Shown here: one piece after another, positions 21,693 through 37,309 of the stretch
Layout: each line of letters starts with the position of its first letter
How positions within the stretch are numbered: position 1 is the first letter of the stretch
Source of the DNA: Brachynemurus nebulosus
Lineage: Eukaryota > Arthropoda > Insecta > Neuroptera > Myrmeleontidae
Direction: 5' to 3'
DNA: 64,000 bases
Assembly (NCBI GenBank): GCA_035578155.1
Contig: JAPWDM010000001.1
Span: 12,623,543 to 12,687,542, forward strand
Notes under the pieces: generated by a model
Told to the model about the DNA's origin: nothing
The model's database searches: none
The model's input: only the letters and a program-made list of their open reading frames with translations
Position numbers and translations under genes: made by a program

Positions 21693-22797
21693 GTAATTCT
21701 TAGAAATAAAAATAATTAAACAATTCTTTACTACATTATAAACTATGAGATTATGGTATTTACGTTCTTAAGGACAGTTCACAGTCATCGAATATTGCAT
21801 TTGTAACAGCCTAATAAAAATAACTTTAATAATGAAGTCAAAGTGAAAAGTAATATGGAAATTAAACGAGTTAGAATAGATTTTCTTTCAATTATGTATG
21901 TCCTTACAAAACAAAAAAGAAAAACCTTGTTAAAACTCCATAATTGTTACAGAAGAGATTCAGTTACATCTTGACAATGTATCTACTATAGGTAATTAAA
22001 AGTTGATCATCGCTATTAAAGATAATAAGAATTTAAGAACGAAAATGAAATTGTAATTATAAAGGCATCAAGTGTGTGACGAATCAATACATCTCAAAAT
22101 GAACGTGTCAAGTGTCATTGAAAACGTGATGTAACATAATAATAGCACTATAAGGATCGTCAAATGACTTAATTAAAAAAAAAAAAAAACGTAGGTACAG
22201 TTGATATGTATTTACAATTAAAATATTGGAAAACAAGATCGTTTATTTACTCTTTTAGATATTCTATATATATAGTAAAATTTCGATTAATCATCACCGT
22301 CGGTTGACCGAGATTGTGATGGTTAACCGAATGAACGGATAACAAAGTTCTTTATAACTTGGTATTACTACTAGTCCTGGGACGAAAATGAAAGTGGAAA
22401 TATCCATTAATATATTAACACTATGAGGCCCGAGCACTTTCATAGTAAATTTCCCCGGAAGCCGGCAATATTTAAAAAAAAAAAACTATATAAACAAATA
22501 CATAAAATAAAATGATTCAAACACACAACACAGTTCCACAAGTATGTATGTGTAAAACTGTAAACAGACGTCCTACGTGATACGTACATACATACTACAT
22601 ATACACTGGCATTCAAATCAATTTTATTTAAAAATATAAATTATATTTTTTATGTATTTTTTGTTTATCTTAAAATTTTTTATACATAGAAACCTAGAAA
22701 CCAAGAGAGTAGTGTTTGCTGGTATGTATGTGTTTGTGTGAATGGGAACACATCCCTGTGATGAAGAATGATAAACATGATAAACATCGCATACATA
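21693..22797. other. AT-rich stretch, nothing firmly recognised
   Basis: No gene. TAGTAAAATTTCGATTAATC near 22274 resembles a pogo-type end without a partner. A segment near 22423-22475 (TTAACACTATGAGGCCCGAG) has a loose inverted counterpart near 23290-23360. Confidence 0.35.
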
Positions 22798-23260
22798 TAG
22801 TCGGACTCATGTATTTTCAACTCATGTATTTTCAACACCATCTATTTTCAACTGATTTTACTCACGTATTTTCAAGTTTTTGGTCCCCACTTCTCACGCA
22901 ATACTTTAATACAGAAAAATAACTGTCAGATTAATCGATTGACCACTGGTGGCTTTATCCTACAATATATGGTTTTATTTCATTTGCAATTGTTTAAAAA
23001 ATAATTTTATTACAAGTCTATTACACTTTTTTCATGTTTCACTTTTTTGTTTATCATATGTTACTTGAAAATTTGTCATTTTAAGGTTATTCACTGGGGA
23101 AGTACACGTGGCTACTGTGTAAAGATTTGCGCGGGCTTTTTGTGATTGGTTCTATGTCTGTCACGTGGCTCTATGATTGCCATGGAGTGAGGATAAAGGA
23201 GAAGTTGAAAATACATGAGCGGATTAGTCCCGAAAGGTTGAAAATACATGAGTTCGACTG
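22798..23260. mobile_element. TA-flanked TIR element (Tc1/mariner-type MITE)
   Basis: Left end TAGTCGGACTCATGTATTTT and right end complementary to CAGTCGAACTCATGTATTTT, about 26 bp each, with TA at both junctions (22796-22797 and 23261-23262). The 463 bp interior has no transposase. Confidence 0.7.
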
Positions 23261-23451
23261 TAATGAGTAATCAACTAATCAATTAATAATTGATCGCGGT
23301 CGGCCTCTGGGGAAGTTTTGTTTGGTTTCGGATGCCGAAGCCGTGGGACTGAAAGTGTTAACTCGAATTAATAAAGGGTAGGTAATTCTCTCACAAAGTG
23401 AAACAAACTGCTACTAGTAAAAACTCCTATTTTTTTAGATTTTGATGATTG

Positions 23452-23452
<1 letters not shown>

Positions 23453-23536
<84 letters not shown>
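23453..23536. repeat. (TA)n microsatellite, 84 bp
   Basis: Uninterrupted TA dinucleotides. Confidence 0.95.
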
Positions 23537-23540
<4 letters not shown>

Positions 23541-23900
23541 GAAACTCGAGGAACTCTTAAAACATTATGAATTATAGAGAGGTTCGAATTATCACAACTA
23601 ACAATTTTATTTTTTTAAGCATTTGTGATGAATGAACTTGTGACCTTGTCTCAAAATGTACAATCTTTCTGTCTTTTTCTTTCTGCAACTGTCGAGTGTT
23701 TGGCGCCGACGAGTTCGAATTAACGCGTCGTTTTGTTACGTAGCAATGATTTTTTCGTTCGAATTACCAAGTGTATAAAAATGTATTGTTTTAGTTCAAA
23801 ATATAAAGAGATTTTTTAGGGAACTCGTGATACCTCTTTGAATTATTGAGAGTTTAGAATTATCGCAGCTTTGAATTAACGAGAGTAATTTGAATTAACG

Positions 23901-23903
<3 letters not shown>

Positions 23904-23965
<62 letters not shown>

Positions 23966-23967
23966 TG

Positions 23968-24042
<75 letters not shown>
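23904..24042. repeat. (AT)n microsatellite, about 139 bp
   Basis: AT dinucleotides with a short ACATATATGTACATGT interruption near 23959-23974. Confidence 0.95.
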
Positions 24043-24046
<4 letters not shown>

Positions 24047-24480
24047 TAGCGGAAATAATTAAAGGATCAAAAAAAATTCCAAATTTTTAGCGATTTTTCG
24101 AATCGCTGTATCTTTGTGAAAAATGGTCGTATCGGAGTCGTAAGCAAAGCAATTTAAAGCTGGAAGTTTATAGTTTCGAGATCTTCCGATAAAAAAGTTT
24201 TCAAAGCAACGTGTGGCGCAATCCTAATAAATACACTGAAAAAAAAAATTTTCGAAATTTTTTCGGTTTTTTTTTTGGTCCACGGACTTGGAAAAAATTT
24301 TTCCGACTTAACCACCATATGTAGCGGATAACTTGTTCATTCAGTTTTAATTTGCTTTTTTATAGACTTTTATACGACCACTTCTCGCTGAGATACCGGG
24401 CTTTGAATGGAAAAGGATCAGTTCGTCTTTGACCATCGATATCTCAGCAACCAATAATCACACAGAAAATTGAACGGGTG
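24043..24480. mobile_element. Possible Tc1/mariner-like fragment
   Basis: CACTAGCGGAAATAATTAAA next to the (AT)n tract resembles the left end of some insect Tc1/mariner elements. No inverted right end or transposase was found. The body is non-coding. Confidence 0.3.
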
Positions 24481-24585
24481 ATTTAAAAACTCGAATAAAT
24501 TCTCTACAAGGATTAGCCATTGTTTTTTCAGAAAAAAATTTTTTTGCATACTTTACATGAATTTGAAAAATCAAGAAAAAAATAG

Positions 24586-24590
<5 letters not shown>

Positions 24591-24632
<42 letters not shown>
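24591..24632. repeat. (TA)n microsatellite
   Basis: Pure TA run followed by a T-run. Confidence 0.95.
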
Positions 24633-24643
<11 letters not shown>

Positions 24644-24713
24644 TATAGGCAATTTGCTATTAGGCAATTTGCTATAGACATAAGCTATATATAAGAGCTA
24701 TACAAGAGCTATA

Positions 24714-24715
<2 letters not shown>

Positions 24716-24782
<67 letters not shown>
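24716..24782. repeat. (TA)n microsatellite
   Basis: TA run beginning and ending with ATATATG/TATATGT variants. Confidence 0.93.
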
Positions 24783-24785
<3 letters not shown>

Positions 24786-25159
24786 GCTAAAAAAGAAAAT
24801 AGTTGCCTAACATACAGTCGATACTCGATTATGCGGATATTTGACGTCACAGGCGAGCTAGGAATCAATCAATTCTGCTAGGAATCAATCAATCATTCTT
24901 CTATTACTATATTCCAAAAATTTTTTCATCAATTTATTAGTTTTAGTCTAAGTATATTTTAACCGAAGATAATTCTACATATTACATTATTTACAGTGCG
25001 AGACTTCTCCATTAGTTTCTTTTTAGAAATGTATTATAGTCTATTTTAGTTATTCATCTATACCTACATATAATACTGTAACGAGACCGTTTCCGTACAT
25101 GGAATATGTTTTAAAAATTGTACTGGCACTGTAAATAGTTATCGATGTAGATATCAAAA

Positions 25160-25392
25160 CAGCGATTTTTAATTTTATTTTTTGCCTGTCTGTCTGTTCA
25201 CGCATCATGCAAAAACTACTGGACTGAAAATGTTTCCTTCCGTCGCGTCGGGAAAATACAAAAACCATTTTGAGCATGTGCGATGTGCATGCATTAGGCA
25301 AAACTATTGTTCTATTCAAATGCTTTATGATTATTATACTTATATACTTCTCATTCATTTTATGCGCGAACGACGTTGCGGGTACAGCTAGT
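25160..25392 (+). mobile_element. Possible Helitron-like 3' end (…CAGCTAG|T)
   Basis: The segment starts near GCCTGTCTGTCTGTTCACGC, includes AAAAACTACTGGACTG and ends GTTGCGGGTACAGCTAGT. It carries a small GC-rich imperfect hairpin (CGCGAAC / GTTGCG) just before the end, as Helitron 3' ends do (CTRR then T). These words recur in insect non-autonomous repeats from memory. No 5' end was identified. Confidence 0.4.
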
Positions 25393-25856
25393 AATAAAAT
25401 AGATTTAAAGACTTAAAAAAAATAAAAATGTAGGTACATTTAGGATACTATTAAGACTGTATGGGTTAATTTTCGATACTGGTATAAAATTAGGTCGCAA
25501 TCTATTTCCTTCCAGTTCTAGAACATGCTAATATATAGCACATAATTAATTACATTCCTATGTATATAACATTAACTAGACCTATAATTTAATTTATTAT
25601 TGTCGCATAAATACATAAAGACGTGTATTCCTCCTCCCGCTAACCACTCCCTACCCCATTTGTACTGTTCCATTACATAAAATTCATTGGCAATCACATT
25701 AATTTAATTAATGTAATGGTTTTGTGTACAAAGCTATAGCGCATTATATTTGACGTTGACTTACAAAAAGGAATTATTCTAGTTCTAGTTAGCGTTAATA
25801 GTAGTGTATACACATTGAAAATTTAACTCTGAAGAATCGATTCAATTTTTTAAGAG
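25393..25856. other. AT-rich stretch, nothing recognised
   Basis: No gene or repeat could be assigned. Confidence 0.4.
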
Positions 25857-25970
25857 AAGTAAATAGTATATTGTGCAATAAGTGCGGGAAATTGTCGCTT
25901 GGCCACGCTCATTCGCTTGAGTGAGCAATCGACAATCCCGCACGAGTTGCACATACTATTTTTTATTACG
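25857..25970. repeat. Imperfect hairpin repeat (AGTATATTGTGCAATAAGTG family)
   Basis: AGTATATTGTGCAATAAGTG at about 25865 pairs with an inverted CGCACGAGTTGCACATACT-like arm at about 25940. A related hairpin with the same arm wording is at 40687-40840. Confidence 0.5.
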
Positions 25971-26086
25971 AATTTCACATACTTTTTTCTATTATTATCA
26001 CTATTTTTGACATTTTTATTATTTTTTAAAATAATATTTTTAAGTGTTCGTCTTTTTTTTCTGAATTAATTATCGTTTAAATTACT

Positions 26087-26310
26087 TTGTTGGTGGTTTC
26101 TATAGAAATAATTATGAAATATTTATTAAATGAAAAATTAAGAGGGGAAATTTTGCGTGTTTTATTGTTAATTTGCGTGTGGAAAGTAACTTTCCACACG
26201 CAAAAAAGTATGTGGGAAGAGAACAGTGGGCAACAAATAGCTATTTTGCGTACAGAAATGTGTGCACCAAGTTAGTACTTCTCCTGCATGAGTAATAAAA
26301 AATTATTTTC
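26087..26310 (+). repeat. Dispersed repeat, copy 2 (inverted partner at 4405-4625)
   Basis: About 220 bp matching the reverse complement of 4405-4625, including the palindrome GGAAAGTAACTTTCC. The ORF read through it is repeat-derived, not a gene. Confidence 0.7.
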
Positions 26311-27230
26311 GCATTAATAGCAAAAAATTAACAAAAATCCTGGAATGATTTTGATATCTTAAAAGCGATATTGTTGAAAGCTGATCAATCAAAGAAAGTA
26401 AAATTGAGAGTTTTTATTTTCAAGAGAGTTATTATACTAAAAATTTTTTCAATCTGTTAGACCCAACAATTTCTATAAGTACACACATTCAGATGGATGA
26501 TTGTTTATCAAAATTTAAATTAATATTAACTAATATAAATAGTTGCACTGGTCGCAGAAACAAGCCCGACGAGAGGGGGTTAGCCGAGGTTGTAGCACCG
26601 GGACTCAGGCTGGAAGAAAAGGCCCGTAGCGGTCGGGAAGAGCTCGGAAAAAATAAAACAAGCCTTTTGGTTTCTTTTTTTTCTCGTTATTTATTATCTT
26701 GGGAAGAAATTTTTAAGCAATATGCTATATTCCAAGAGTCCGTCATTTCTCTCCACGACTCTTCGTAGAATTAGAACGGTTTCAAGTACATAGGAAACAC
26801 AACTAGCCTTATAGTACAGGAAGCAGGAACCCGTCACAAATAACGTTTTTCCGAAATGGCTTTTATCTTCTGTTTCGTTAGTTATGAATTCAAAAGCAAT
26901 CGATGAAGCTAAAAAAACAATATTAAATAGTGATAGAAGTTGGTCTTAGGATTTTACAGAATTGTTAGAAGAGGATAAGTGGATTAAGACGACATTTCAA
27001 GTTATGCAATTTTTAAAATAAAAAAATAAGAATATTTATAAAAAATATTTTGAAATTAATTTTATGATTTTAATATTTTTCCTTATAAAACATACGTTAT
27101 GATAATTATAACATTCATTCGGAATTAAGGCAAATTATTGACTATTTTACTGATTTCCCAACGTAGTGAAGTTGTAATGAAGTACCTACTACCATCTATA
27201 TAAACAAACGTTAAATATGTAACTTTGCAT
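26311..27230. other. AT-rich stretch with a GC-richer island at 26545-26650
   Basis: The island (AACAAGCCCGACGAGAGGGG onward) is unlike its surroundings and may be a repeat fragment. A 91-codon ORF crosses it, but I recognise nothing in it. Confidence 0.3.
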
Positions 27231-27441
27231 CACGGAGATTCCTATAAAAATTGCTGTGCTCATACTACAATCGACGTGTAACAGGCGAACATATCCAATT
27301 TTTGTACGGTAAAATATAAAAAATTATAGTTATATTATTTCAATTTTTATAATTTTACCGTATAAAAATTGGATATGTCTGCCTGTTACACGTCGATTGT
27401 AGTATGAGTACAGTAATTTTTATAGGAATTTTCTCTCCGTG
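27231..27441. repeat. Hairpin MITE, arms about 90 bp
   Basis: CACGGAGATTCCTATAAAAA on the left is mirrored by TTTTTATAGGAATTTTCTCT...CCGTG on the right. The inner arm (CAATCGACGTGTAACAGGCG) is nearly perfect. The loop is about 25-30 bp. A transcript would fold into a long stem. Confidence 0.8.
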
Positions 27442-27526
27442 CAGTATTATCTGTAAAGTAACGTCCGTAAGTACGTAATAATATAAAATCCTTTAAAAAA
27501 ATACATTACAATGTACTATATGTATG

Positions 27527-27782
27527 CAGTGCCGGATTTACACTAGGGGCACGCGGGGCACTGGCCCCGGGCGGCAAAAATTTGGAACACATGTGATAAT
27601 TTTTTTTTTGCTCGTCTCGTATTTTGTGATAGGAAAATAAGAGATGGGAGCTGTTTTTGGTCTTCACTTATTTTTTGGTAGAAAAAGGTAAAAAAGTGGG
27701 AAAATTAATTTTTTTTAAATTTTTATCAGGGGCGGCATTTTTAACAGTGCCCCGGGAGGCACTTAGGATAAATTCGGCCCTG
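27527..27782. mobile_element. Non-autonomous hAT-like element
   Basis: Ends CAGTGCCGGATTTA / complement of CAGGGCCGAATTTA. Flanks TATGTATG and TATGTATA match at 7 of 8 bases. It is a relative of the element at 59572. No coding capacity. Confidence 0.65.
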
Positions 27783-30700
27783 TATGTATACATATTGTAT
27801 ATATTTTGCTAGTTCTAGTACATATTTACCATTTTCCCGACCGTCCGTTGTTGTTGAATGCTTAGGTGACAAAGAAGTGACTGAAGTTTTGATATTTGTG
27901 TCATTTCTCATGCTTTCCAGTTCTTTGTTACTTCCATACGTACATACGTTCGTATATGTAGGTACATGTTTTACATTGAAAGATTCTTTTCTTCTCTTTT
28001 CAGTTTGACACTGAATGTGATTTTTACAATAGCGCGCTGCTTGAAATGGAATGAATTTTCATTGATATAACAGTTACACGTGCGAAGGGTAAGTTTGAGG
28101 AAGTGTGTACCTATGTCGATTTTTCAAGGAAATAATGTAAGTAAGGTGTACATATAAAATTAATTCTTATATGTAGCATGTAGGTATATTTTATATTAAA
28201 AAAAATTGATAAATTATAATAATTTTTGTTGTTACACGTGTATATGTTTATTAGTTACTGACAAAATTTAATTACCAAGTAGAAAGACATACATTTACAA
28301 GTATTAACACTTTGACGGTCATTGAGATCCTAAACGTTAGTGAAATCTTACTAACTCATAGACCACGTCTTAGGACGTTAACAGTTCCGTACAAAGTGTG
28401 CTAGTATCATCGTGTTAATATCTCTGTAAGAAAATATTTACACTGTTGCCCAGTAGTGTTCTGCCTGTCGATCATAATTAGGATTCTCACATTATTTATT
28501 TATTTATTTTTGAGATTTTAAAGAATATTTTATATTTTGTCAAAAAATAAAGCAATTTTAACTAATCCTACATTCTTCCTTACGTATATAATTATTTTTT
28601 ATTATTACTTAACCGTAGAATATTACAATGATTTTTGCGATATTTTTACTACACAAGATATTCAAACAGAAAATTGAATTTGATACATACAAGAAAACTT
28701 AACAATAACTCTCCGCAACCCCCCTTAAATTACAAAAATATAACAACGCAAAGGTGTTTTTCACCCTTTGTAGTACTCTACGGTTAAAGGACCGGTCAGA
28801 CCAAGACGGTTATGTGGATGTCATATAATTTATATTGTACTACTCGACTTATACCCAAACATTCAAGTAGGTAATAATTTCTGAACACAATTAAAGTCAA
28901 GTGGATTCAAAATTTCGACAAAGAAAATGTAATACGCGTTTTGGTCAGTTTGTCACGTTTTAGCTCTTATGTCAAGTATGCAATATAATTTCTTAATTAC
29001 CGTTCCGGGCGCCCGCCACAGTCTGTCTTCACACTACAGCAACCTGCTCTTTTATTTATAGTCAAAAAACCAGGTGACCCTGGAAATGTATATTGTAACG
29101 CCGCATGGAGCAGGCGCGGGGTAGTATCAAATAATTTCCATTTGAAGTTTCCCTAGAAATGAAAATCTTGGAAATCAGACCAAGAAAATCAACAAGTGTC
29201 ACTTTTGGAAAAGATTAGACAAGAGTTTAAACATTCATGTTATGTCAATTGCATAAAAATCTGAGTAATACGAATCATAATATCCTCTATAGGTAAGAGT
29301 GAGAAGAAAGATAAATATAACAATAACAGACCTGGTTGGTCAAAAGTGAACTACATATTGGGTAGTTCTAAGAATTAATATCATGTACTTAAGTGAATTA
29401 TGTATCTCACTTTTTCATATGAGAAAATATATGTTTAACACAAATACAACGTTATGGAACATTCCATATGGAAAAAATAAGAAACTTTTATAACGAATTT
29501 TGTAAAAGGTTCGATTGTTCTATGTTTAACTTTACTTGTAACAACAACGTCGTATTTTAAGGGTCCCCTTTCCCTCACAAACGGTTTATACTAACATTTA
29601 TATTGTTGTGCTATCGTTATACATCAAATTTATAATATTATTGTTAATTACGTTAATCAAATTGAATATTTAAATAAATAATTATATTTATACAATTGAA
29701 ATCATGAGTGTTTTATTCGTCGATTCACTCATAAGAGTAGTCACGCATTTTGTATCACCGAATTCAAAGAACCCATAGCGACCTACAGAGACAAATCGGA
29801 AAGGAGAACATCGCGTGGGCGTAGAAAATCCACAACCTGCAACGAATCTAGGTTTTCTAGATTTCTCGGACCAAGGGCGGCCTTTCAGTATTTACCATTA
29901 TTTTTCTTAATACTACCTTATTTACTCTTTTCATGATCTTTTAAGTTCAATACTCATCAAATCTTCTTTTTAGATGTCAAAGCACTACAGTGGTTGCATT
30001 TCATTAATATTTAATTCAACTAGACCATATTATGTCAAAGTAGCCTCATACTCGAAGGCTACTTTGACACTTAAGAAATAATAATAATATGTATACAGTG
30101 AAGGTCCAAAACTGCACCATCCTAATTAAACTTGTAGCCGAGATATTAAATGTACCGAGAGATTAGATACAAAAATCTCGCTTTGAGAACATAAGACAAA
30201 AAAATCATCCTAAAAATTTTTAAAATTATACCCGTGTCCCCAGTAGACAGTACGTTTCTTAGTACGGTACGTAGAAATTGAACAAAGAATATTTTTATCG
30301 TTGCTGTTAAAAGTTTTTTACTGAACAAAACGTTATTATTTATTTTATTACAAACCTTCTACCGAAATGGAAAATCTGCCAATTATTATTGATAATTAAT
30401 TATTATTTTCTCTTATTGTTTGTTACCGTATACCAATATATGTATAAAATACAATTAAACTGTGGTCGACCAATTTCCTTCTCATTCAATCTTTTACGAC
30501 GACAGTTGTTCTTCTATTCAGGTACATTAGAACTTTTAACGAACGGTTATAAAAATACAAATTGACAAACAAACATTGGCAAAACAGTTTAGATATAGGT
30601 ACCTATACACCGCAGTTACCGTTAACGTAAAGTAAGTTAATGAAAAGAGGAAAAGTAAACATGTGTAAACACACCAACTTGGGATACTATACTATATGGC

Positions 30701-31369
30701 AAGGTATGTATGTAGGAATATATGTATATGTGTAGATATAGTCGCCTATCAAACATAAAACCGTATAACAAACAAAAATAGGATCATATACGTAAATGTT
30801 TGTATTTATAAACGAACAAAAAATAAATAAATATATTGGTTCATTCTATTTTCCCTTAAATTTATAAGTGTACAGTAGTGGGAAATTAATTTTAAACAAA
30901 TATTTATAAAACTTTATTACATAAATAGCGGTTTTAATTTTTATTCAAATAAACACGTATTAAGGGTAGAGGGTAAAGTATTTTTTTGTTTTTTTTTTTC
31001 AAACAAGCAGTGTGGAAGCACTGTATATAACCACCTTAAGAATTTTCGCACTATCATACTTCTTCTGTGGGAGCGCTGGGAACGTTAGAGAGACATTTAG
31101 CACTTTTCTATTCAGTTACATAATAAAATATATAAAATTCGAACAGTCGAAAAGCTGTGCATAACGTTTTTAATGTTATACAAAACGCACAGTATTCGAT
31201 ATAGTTAATTTAGCGGGACAAAAATAAACAACTATTATATTTAACTCAATGTTTATTTATTGCTTTTTTTATGGACACTTTAGTTATAAAATACCCCTGT
31301 CGCAGCATCTGCATAACATAGCGAATTTCCAAATCTTGGGCACTGGCGGATCTCATCTAAGACCTGTAC

Positions 31370-31370
<1 letters not shown>
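27783..31370. other. AT-rich stretch, no gene; one small hairpin
   Basis: A perfect 12 bp stem (GTCAAAGTAGCC / GGCTACTTTGAC) occurs at 30033-30069. TGTAACGCCGC at about 29094 could start an LTR-like block, but no end or duplication was found. TTAACACTTTGACGGTCA at about 28305 resembles a MITE end. ORFs are short and without features. Confidence 0.4.
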
Positions 31371-33290
<1,920 letters not shown>

Positions 33291-33785
33291 TTCAAAATAT
33301 TTTTCCGTACATACATATGTACATTGTACAGATTTTGTTTTGTTTTATATTTAATAATATTTATATCATAACATAATCTTCAATTTCTTGTTTACTTAAA
33401 AATTCAATAAAAAAAAAAAAAAATTCTTCATTACATTAGCTTAGAAAATCTGTTTAATTTACATTTTTTAACATGGAATAGAACCATGCTAATTATAATG
33501 CAATAAATGAGAAACAAAACTCTATACATGTATGTGTGTTATATCTCATATATGTGAATAGTTTTCACTTGTTCTCACAAAATTTTTTAATAAAAAAGTG
33601 AAATATTTTTATACTTATTAAAAACTGAGATATAAATATAAATTACTTATTAGACTAACAAAGAAAGAATAAAAGTGAAAATTTACATTTTCTCGAAAAA
33701 TACTTAAAATAGAAAGAAAATTATAAGAATATTTTCTTCATAATTTTTTTTTTCCTTTTCAACGATGTAAAAATCGAACTGCCTT
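33291..33785. other. AT-rich stretch, nothing recognised
   Basis: No gene or repeat assigned beyond an A-run near 33410. Confidence 0.4.
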
Positions 33786-33789
33786 ATGA

Positions 33790-33937
33790 TAGGATCGAAT
33801 GATAAAAAATGGCCAGAAAACCTACTTCTGGGCATCCGACGTGTCTGGCTAACGAACTTAGCCAAGCCAATTCAGAATCCAGTCCGCACACAAAATTTCA
33901 TAAGCGTTAGACGTTTCGTTCGAGAGTTATCGCGCGG

Positions 33938-33980
<43 letters not shown>
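33790..33980 (+). mobile_element. Probable 3' tail of a non-LTR retrotransposon with (TA)n tail
   Basis: The sequence AAAATTTCATAAGCGTTAGA followed by CGTTTCGTTCGAGAGTTATC and a (TA)n run (33942-33980) has the form of an RTE/Jockey-like 3' tail. Insect LINE tails of this kind combine a conserved AATTTCAT...CGTTTCG region with a simple-repeat end. No reverse transcriptase remains. The class is inferred from general resemblance. Confidence 0.4.
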
Positions 33981-33983
<3 letters not shown>

Positions 33984-35344
33984 TTTAGTGAATATCATTT
34001 TCGTATTCTAGGGACCTCAAAACATATTTCTGATATGGTCCCGGGCTTAGGTCGCACCATGACACCTGGCGTAAAAGCTGAATTTCCAGTTTTGGAAATT
34101 CGCTAATACAGAAATAAAGAATTATACATTCATTTATTTATTTAATCAAACACGATAGACTATCTATGGGCTTTGTTGAACACCATATGTCAAAAAGCTC
34201 TTCTCTGATTATTTGTCGACCTGTAAAAATAAATACATTAATTATCAAACTCCGCACGACTCCGCACTTTAATAGATATTAATTGTACAGTGCAATAACC
34301 AAAGTAACGTTTGAAATAGTTTTGAAATTCTTGCTACACCTTGCAGTATAACTTTTTTAATTACAAACTGGTATTTTAACAGTAAGCTTAATATACTTTA
34401 GTTTAAAGGAGCTAATTGGTTGACTATACAATAATATAAATAATAATATAGTTACGTACGTAGAGACATACCTTTAGAAGATGATTCCATTTTAACATTA
34501 AACAAAATAAGTTTCTGAACACAGTAACAACACTTCATTCGTCAATAGTCGTAATCACACTGATGGCTGCGTCAAAACCAACGTTTAGTTACTACTATTG
34601 GTAACATGCACGGACATATACGAGCGGTGTTTCTCGTTGTCATAATAAGTGTACCTAACATTCAGCTACACAAATAACATATTGGTTTAACATCTGTTTT
34701 ACTATATAGATATACCTTTTGTCCCATTAGATGGGTGATATCGAATACTGTGCAACGCTCCCATGATTTAAAATATTTCACGTGATTTTTCTTAAAGTTT
34801 TCATTTTATTAGATTTTTGTTACGATGTTTGGAGAACACCACCTAATTCAGACCTGATTTTCCATATTTTAAAATGCCAAAAACACGTCCCTTTTGTTTT
34901 TAATGTTTTCACCTAAATACACTAAATAACACCTAAATACACCTATTTTTCATCCATAGTTGTTTTTTGGGATTTTTAGAATTTTTGTTTTGGGGGCGGC
35001 TAGCTTTGTGGAGGTACTTTTTTGTACATTTACCTAATAGTAAGTTTATATGAAACGGAAAAATGAAGTGGTAAGTACTCTAGAGCGGTCATAGGGATAT
35101 TTAATTTTTTTCCGAAGTATTGCACCTAGCTACATCATATATTTCTTCTGTGGTTGTATCCCTGCGAGAACTATGAAAAATAAATAAAAAAAAATTATTT
35201 TTATTTTTTTTAGTGGTAGAAATAGCTAGAAAATTTTGTAAATAATACTGAATATGGAGCAACGTATTATCTAACAAACAGTTTTGGTTTTATTAGTCTG
35301 ACTGTAATAGTTTTCGAATAAAATAATTTTCAAAAATACTTGCT
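33981..35344. other. AT-rich stretch, nothing recognised
   Basis: No gene, RNA or clear repeat. Confidence 0.4.
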
Positions 35345-35349
35345 CTAGA

Positions 35350-35775
35350 ATATATGAATAGTCTGAAACAGACGTGATCCAAGTAACATTTTTATTAAAA
35401 TTGAGTTAACCCCATTTCCGTATCACAGGATGTGTAATGTATCCATTGCAAAAGTCATCCAAATTTAATAACGTTTTCAATATAAAAATAAATCGTAATA
35501 ATCTCACTTATGATTTTTGGTATTTTTAACATTTCGCAACTGCAGAAGTGAGTTAAGTTAAAACAATTAACAATTTTTAATATAAAATTACACATTTTTG
35601 GAACTCTATATACATAAAAGATTAAGTTTTTTGAATGTAAATTACCCAAAAATTAATTTATTAATAACTTCATTAAAAATCAGCACAACAAATGAAAATG
35701 CGTTTTGCTCAATACCTCAATATAATTATAATGTTACTTGGATCACTTCTGTTTCAGACTTTTCATATATGGTCA
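35350..35775. mobile_element. TIR element (MITE), about 425 bp
   Basis: TATATGAATAGTCTGAAACA at about 35353 is mirrored by TGTTTCAGACTTTTCATATA at about 35751. The inverted match of about 40 bp also includes GTGATCCAAGTAACATT. It encloses AT-rich DNA without a transposase. Target duplication not fixed (probably TA/TATA). Confidence 0.7.
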
Positions 35776-37307
35776 ATTATTTCAAGAACGGAGAAGATTG
35801 GAGGCTGAATATTGTATAGTTTTGGTACTTATAAACGCATTATATAATGCCCAATGACAAAACTCATGTTCAAATATTATGTTTGAACATGTTTACATAT
35901 TTTTGTTTTGGTAATGCAATCAATTTTTAAGCAAGTTAGAAAACAAACTTAGATCGCATTGCAATTAGATCATTTTTGAACTGTATCGTTACAATAGTTA
36001 TCTGTTTCTAATTCAGTCATAGTGAAAATTGTTTTGTAATTATTTCCGCATAGTAAATTCCGCATTTAGAAAAAGGTCAGAATATTCTTAAAGTGAAATT
36101 CATATATAGTGTTCTCCATTAAGTGGTACGTTACCTATATCCTATCACCTTTCCACTACCGGAATACCATTTATTAGATGTTTTATGGAAACTTTGTTAC
36201 TTACCGAGCAATTGGTACCTAAGTGATTTGCTTTTTTCTCTTTTGTTTATTTTTGAATTAAGCATTATTAGGGTCCTTCGAATAGTAAAAGCGCATACAA
36301 ATATATTTATTGCAAACCCTATCTTACCCTGCTAGACCCTTTTAGGAATTTCGTTAGGTTGTACAGAATGTTGAAATTTTAAGTATATTTTTCGAAGATC
36401 GTTCATAGTAGGGTGTTCACAGCTTCAACACTTCAAAATTTTATTTTAGTTTTAACTGGATTTTACTACGAACTGCTAATAAAAAAGATTACTTGGTATA
36501 CATTTACATATTCTCCAATGTATGTTGCACATTTTATTGTAGACCACTGTATTTTCTGTATAGACGAAATAGAAAACTTTATCAATAGTTGTTTATCAAA
36601 AAATATGAGCGAAAATAGAGAATATAAATAACAGCATTATACTACTACTATATGAAGTTTTTAACTTGTATAAAAGTTACATTGGAAAGCAGCGGTTAGG
36701 AAGAATTTCATTTTATTTTCTATTTAATATTTTCAGTTCTTTTTGTTATACATAATGTAGTGAGCAGCAGCCAACAGAACAATATACTATTATAACATAT
36801 GCCAAAACACAAAACACGTATATTTAAAAAAGTATTCCTATATCTTAAATGGTTCTATCTGAAATTTTATTCAAACTTGATTTGTTTAACCTTTTTTTTT
36901 CTGTGTCGTTGATATAGGTGCACCTACATACACATCAAGAATACAAGAATAGTCATAAGGAAAAGAGAATAATGGCTATATGAATACATTATTTAGCCTT
37001 TTTTTTGTTGACTAAACTATTATTCAAAAATTTGATAACACTTTTTTCTTCTTTCTAAACAGATCAATAAAGAGTAAGCGTAGCGTGGATAATTTGTTTG
37101 AGTGCATATTGAGTTTTTACTTTTTCCTTATAAATTTTACTATTCTTGAAGTGGAAACAAATAATAGTAAATTTTTTTTATAAAGTTTGCAACAAATTCA
37201 TAATTTCAAATACTAATACAATTTTAATTTTTCTGGCAGATTAGAAAAGTACAATGCAAGCCGAGATTATCAAAGAATGCACTGAATGCAATATGGTAAA
37301 TCTTCTA
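35776..37307. other. AT-rich stretch, nothing recognised
   Basis: Several 60-75 codon ORFs exist but none shows family motifs. No repeat assigned. Confidence 0.4.
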
Positions 37308-37309
37308 TA

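Noticed and set aside
29094..29740. Possible solo LTR starting TGTAACGCCGC
   Set aside because: No convincing CA end or flanking duplication could be found.
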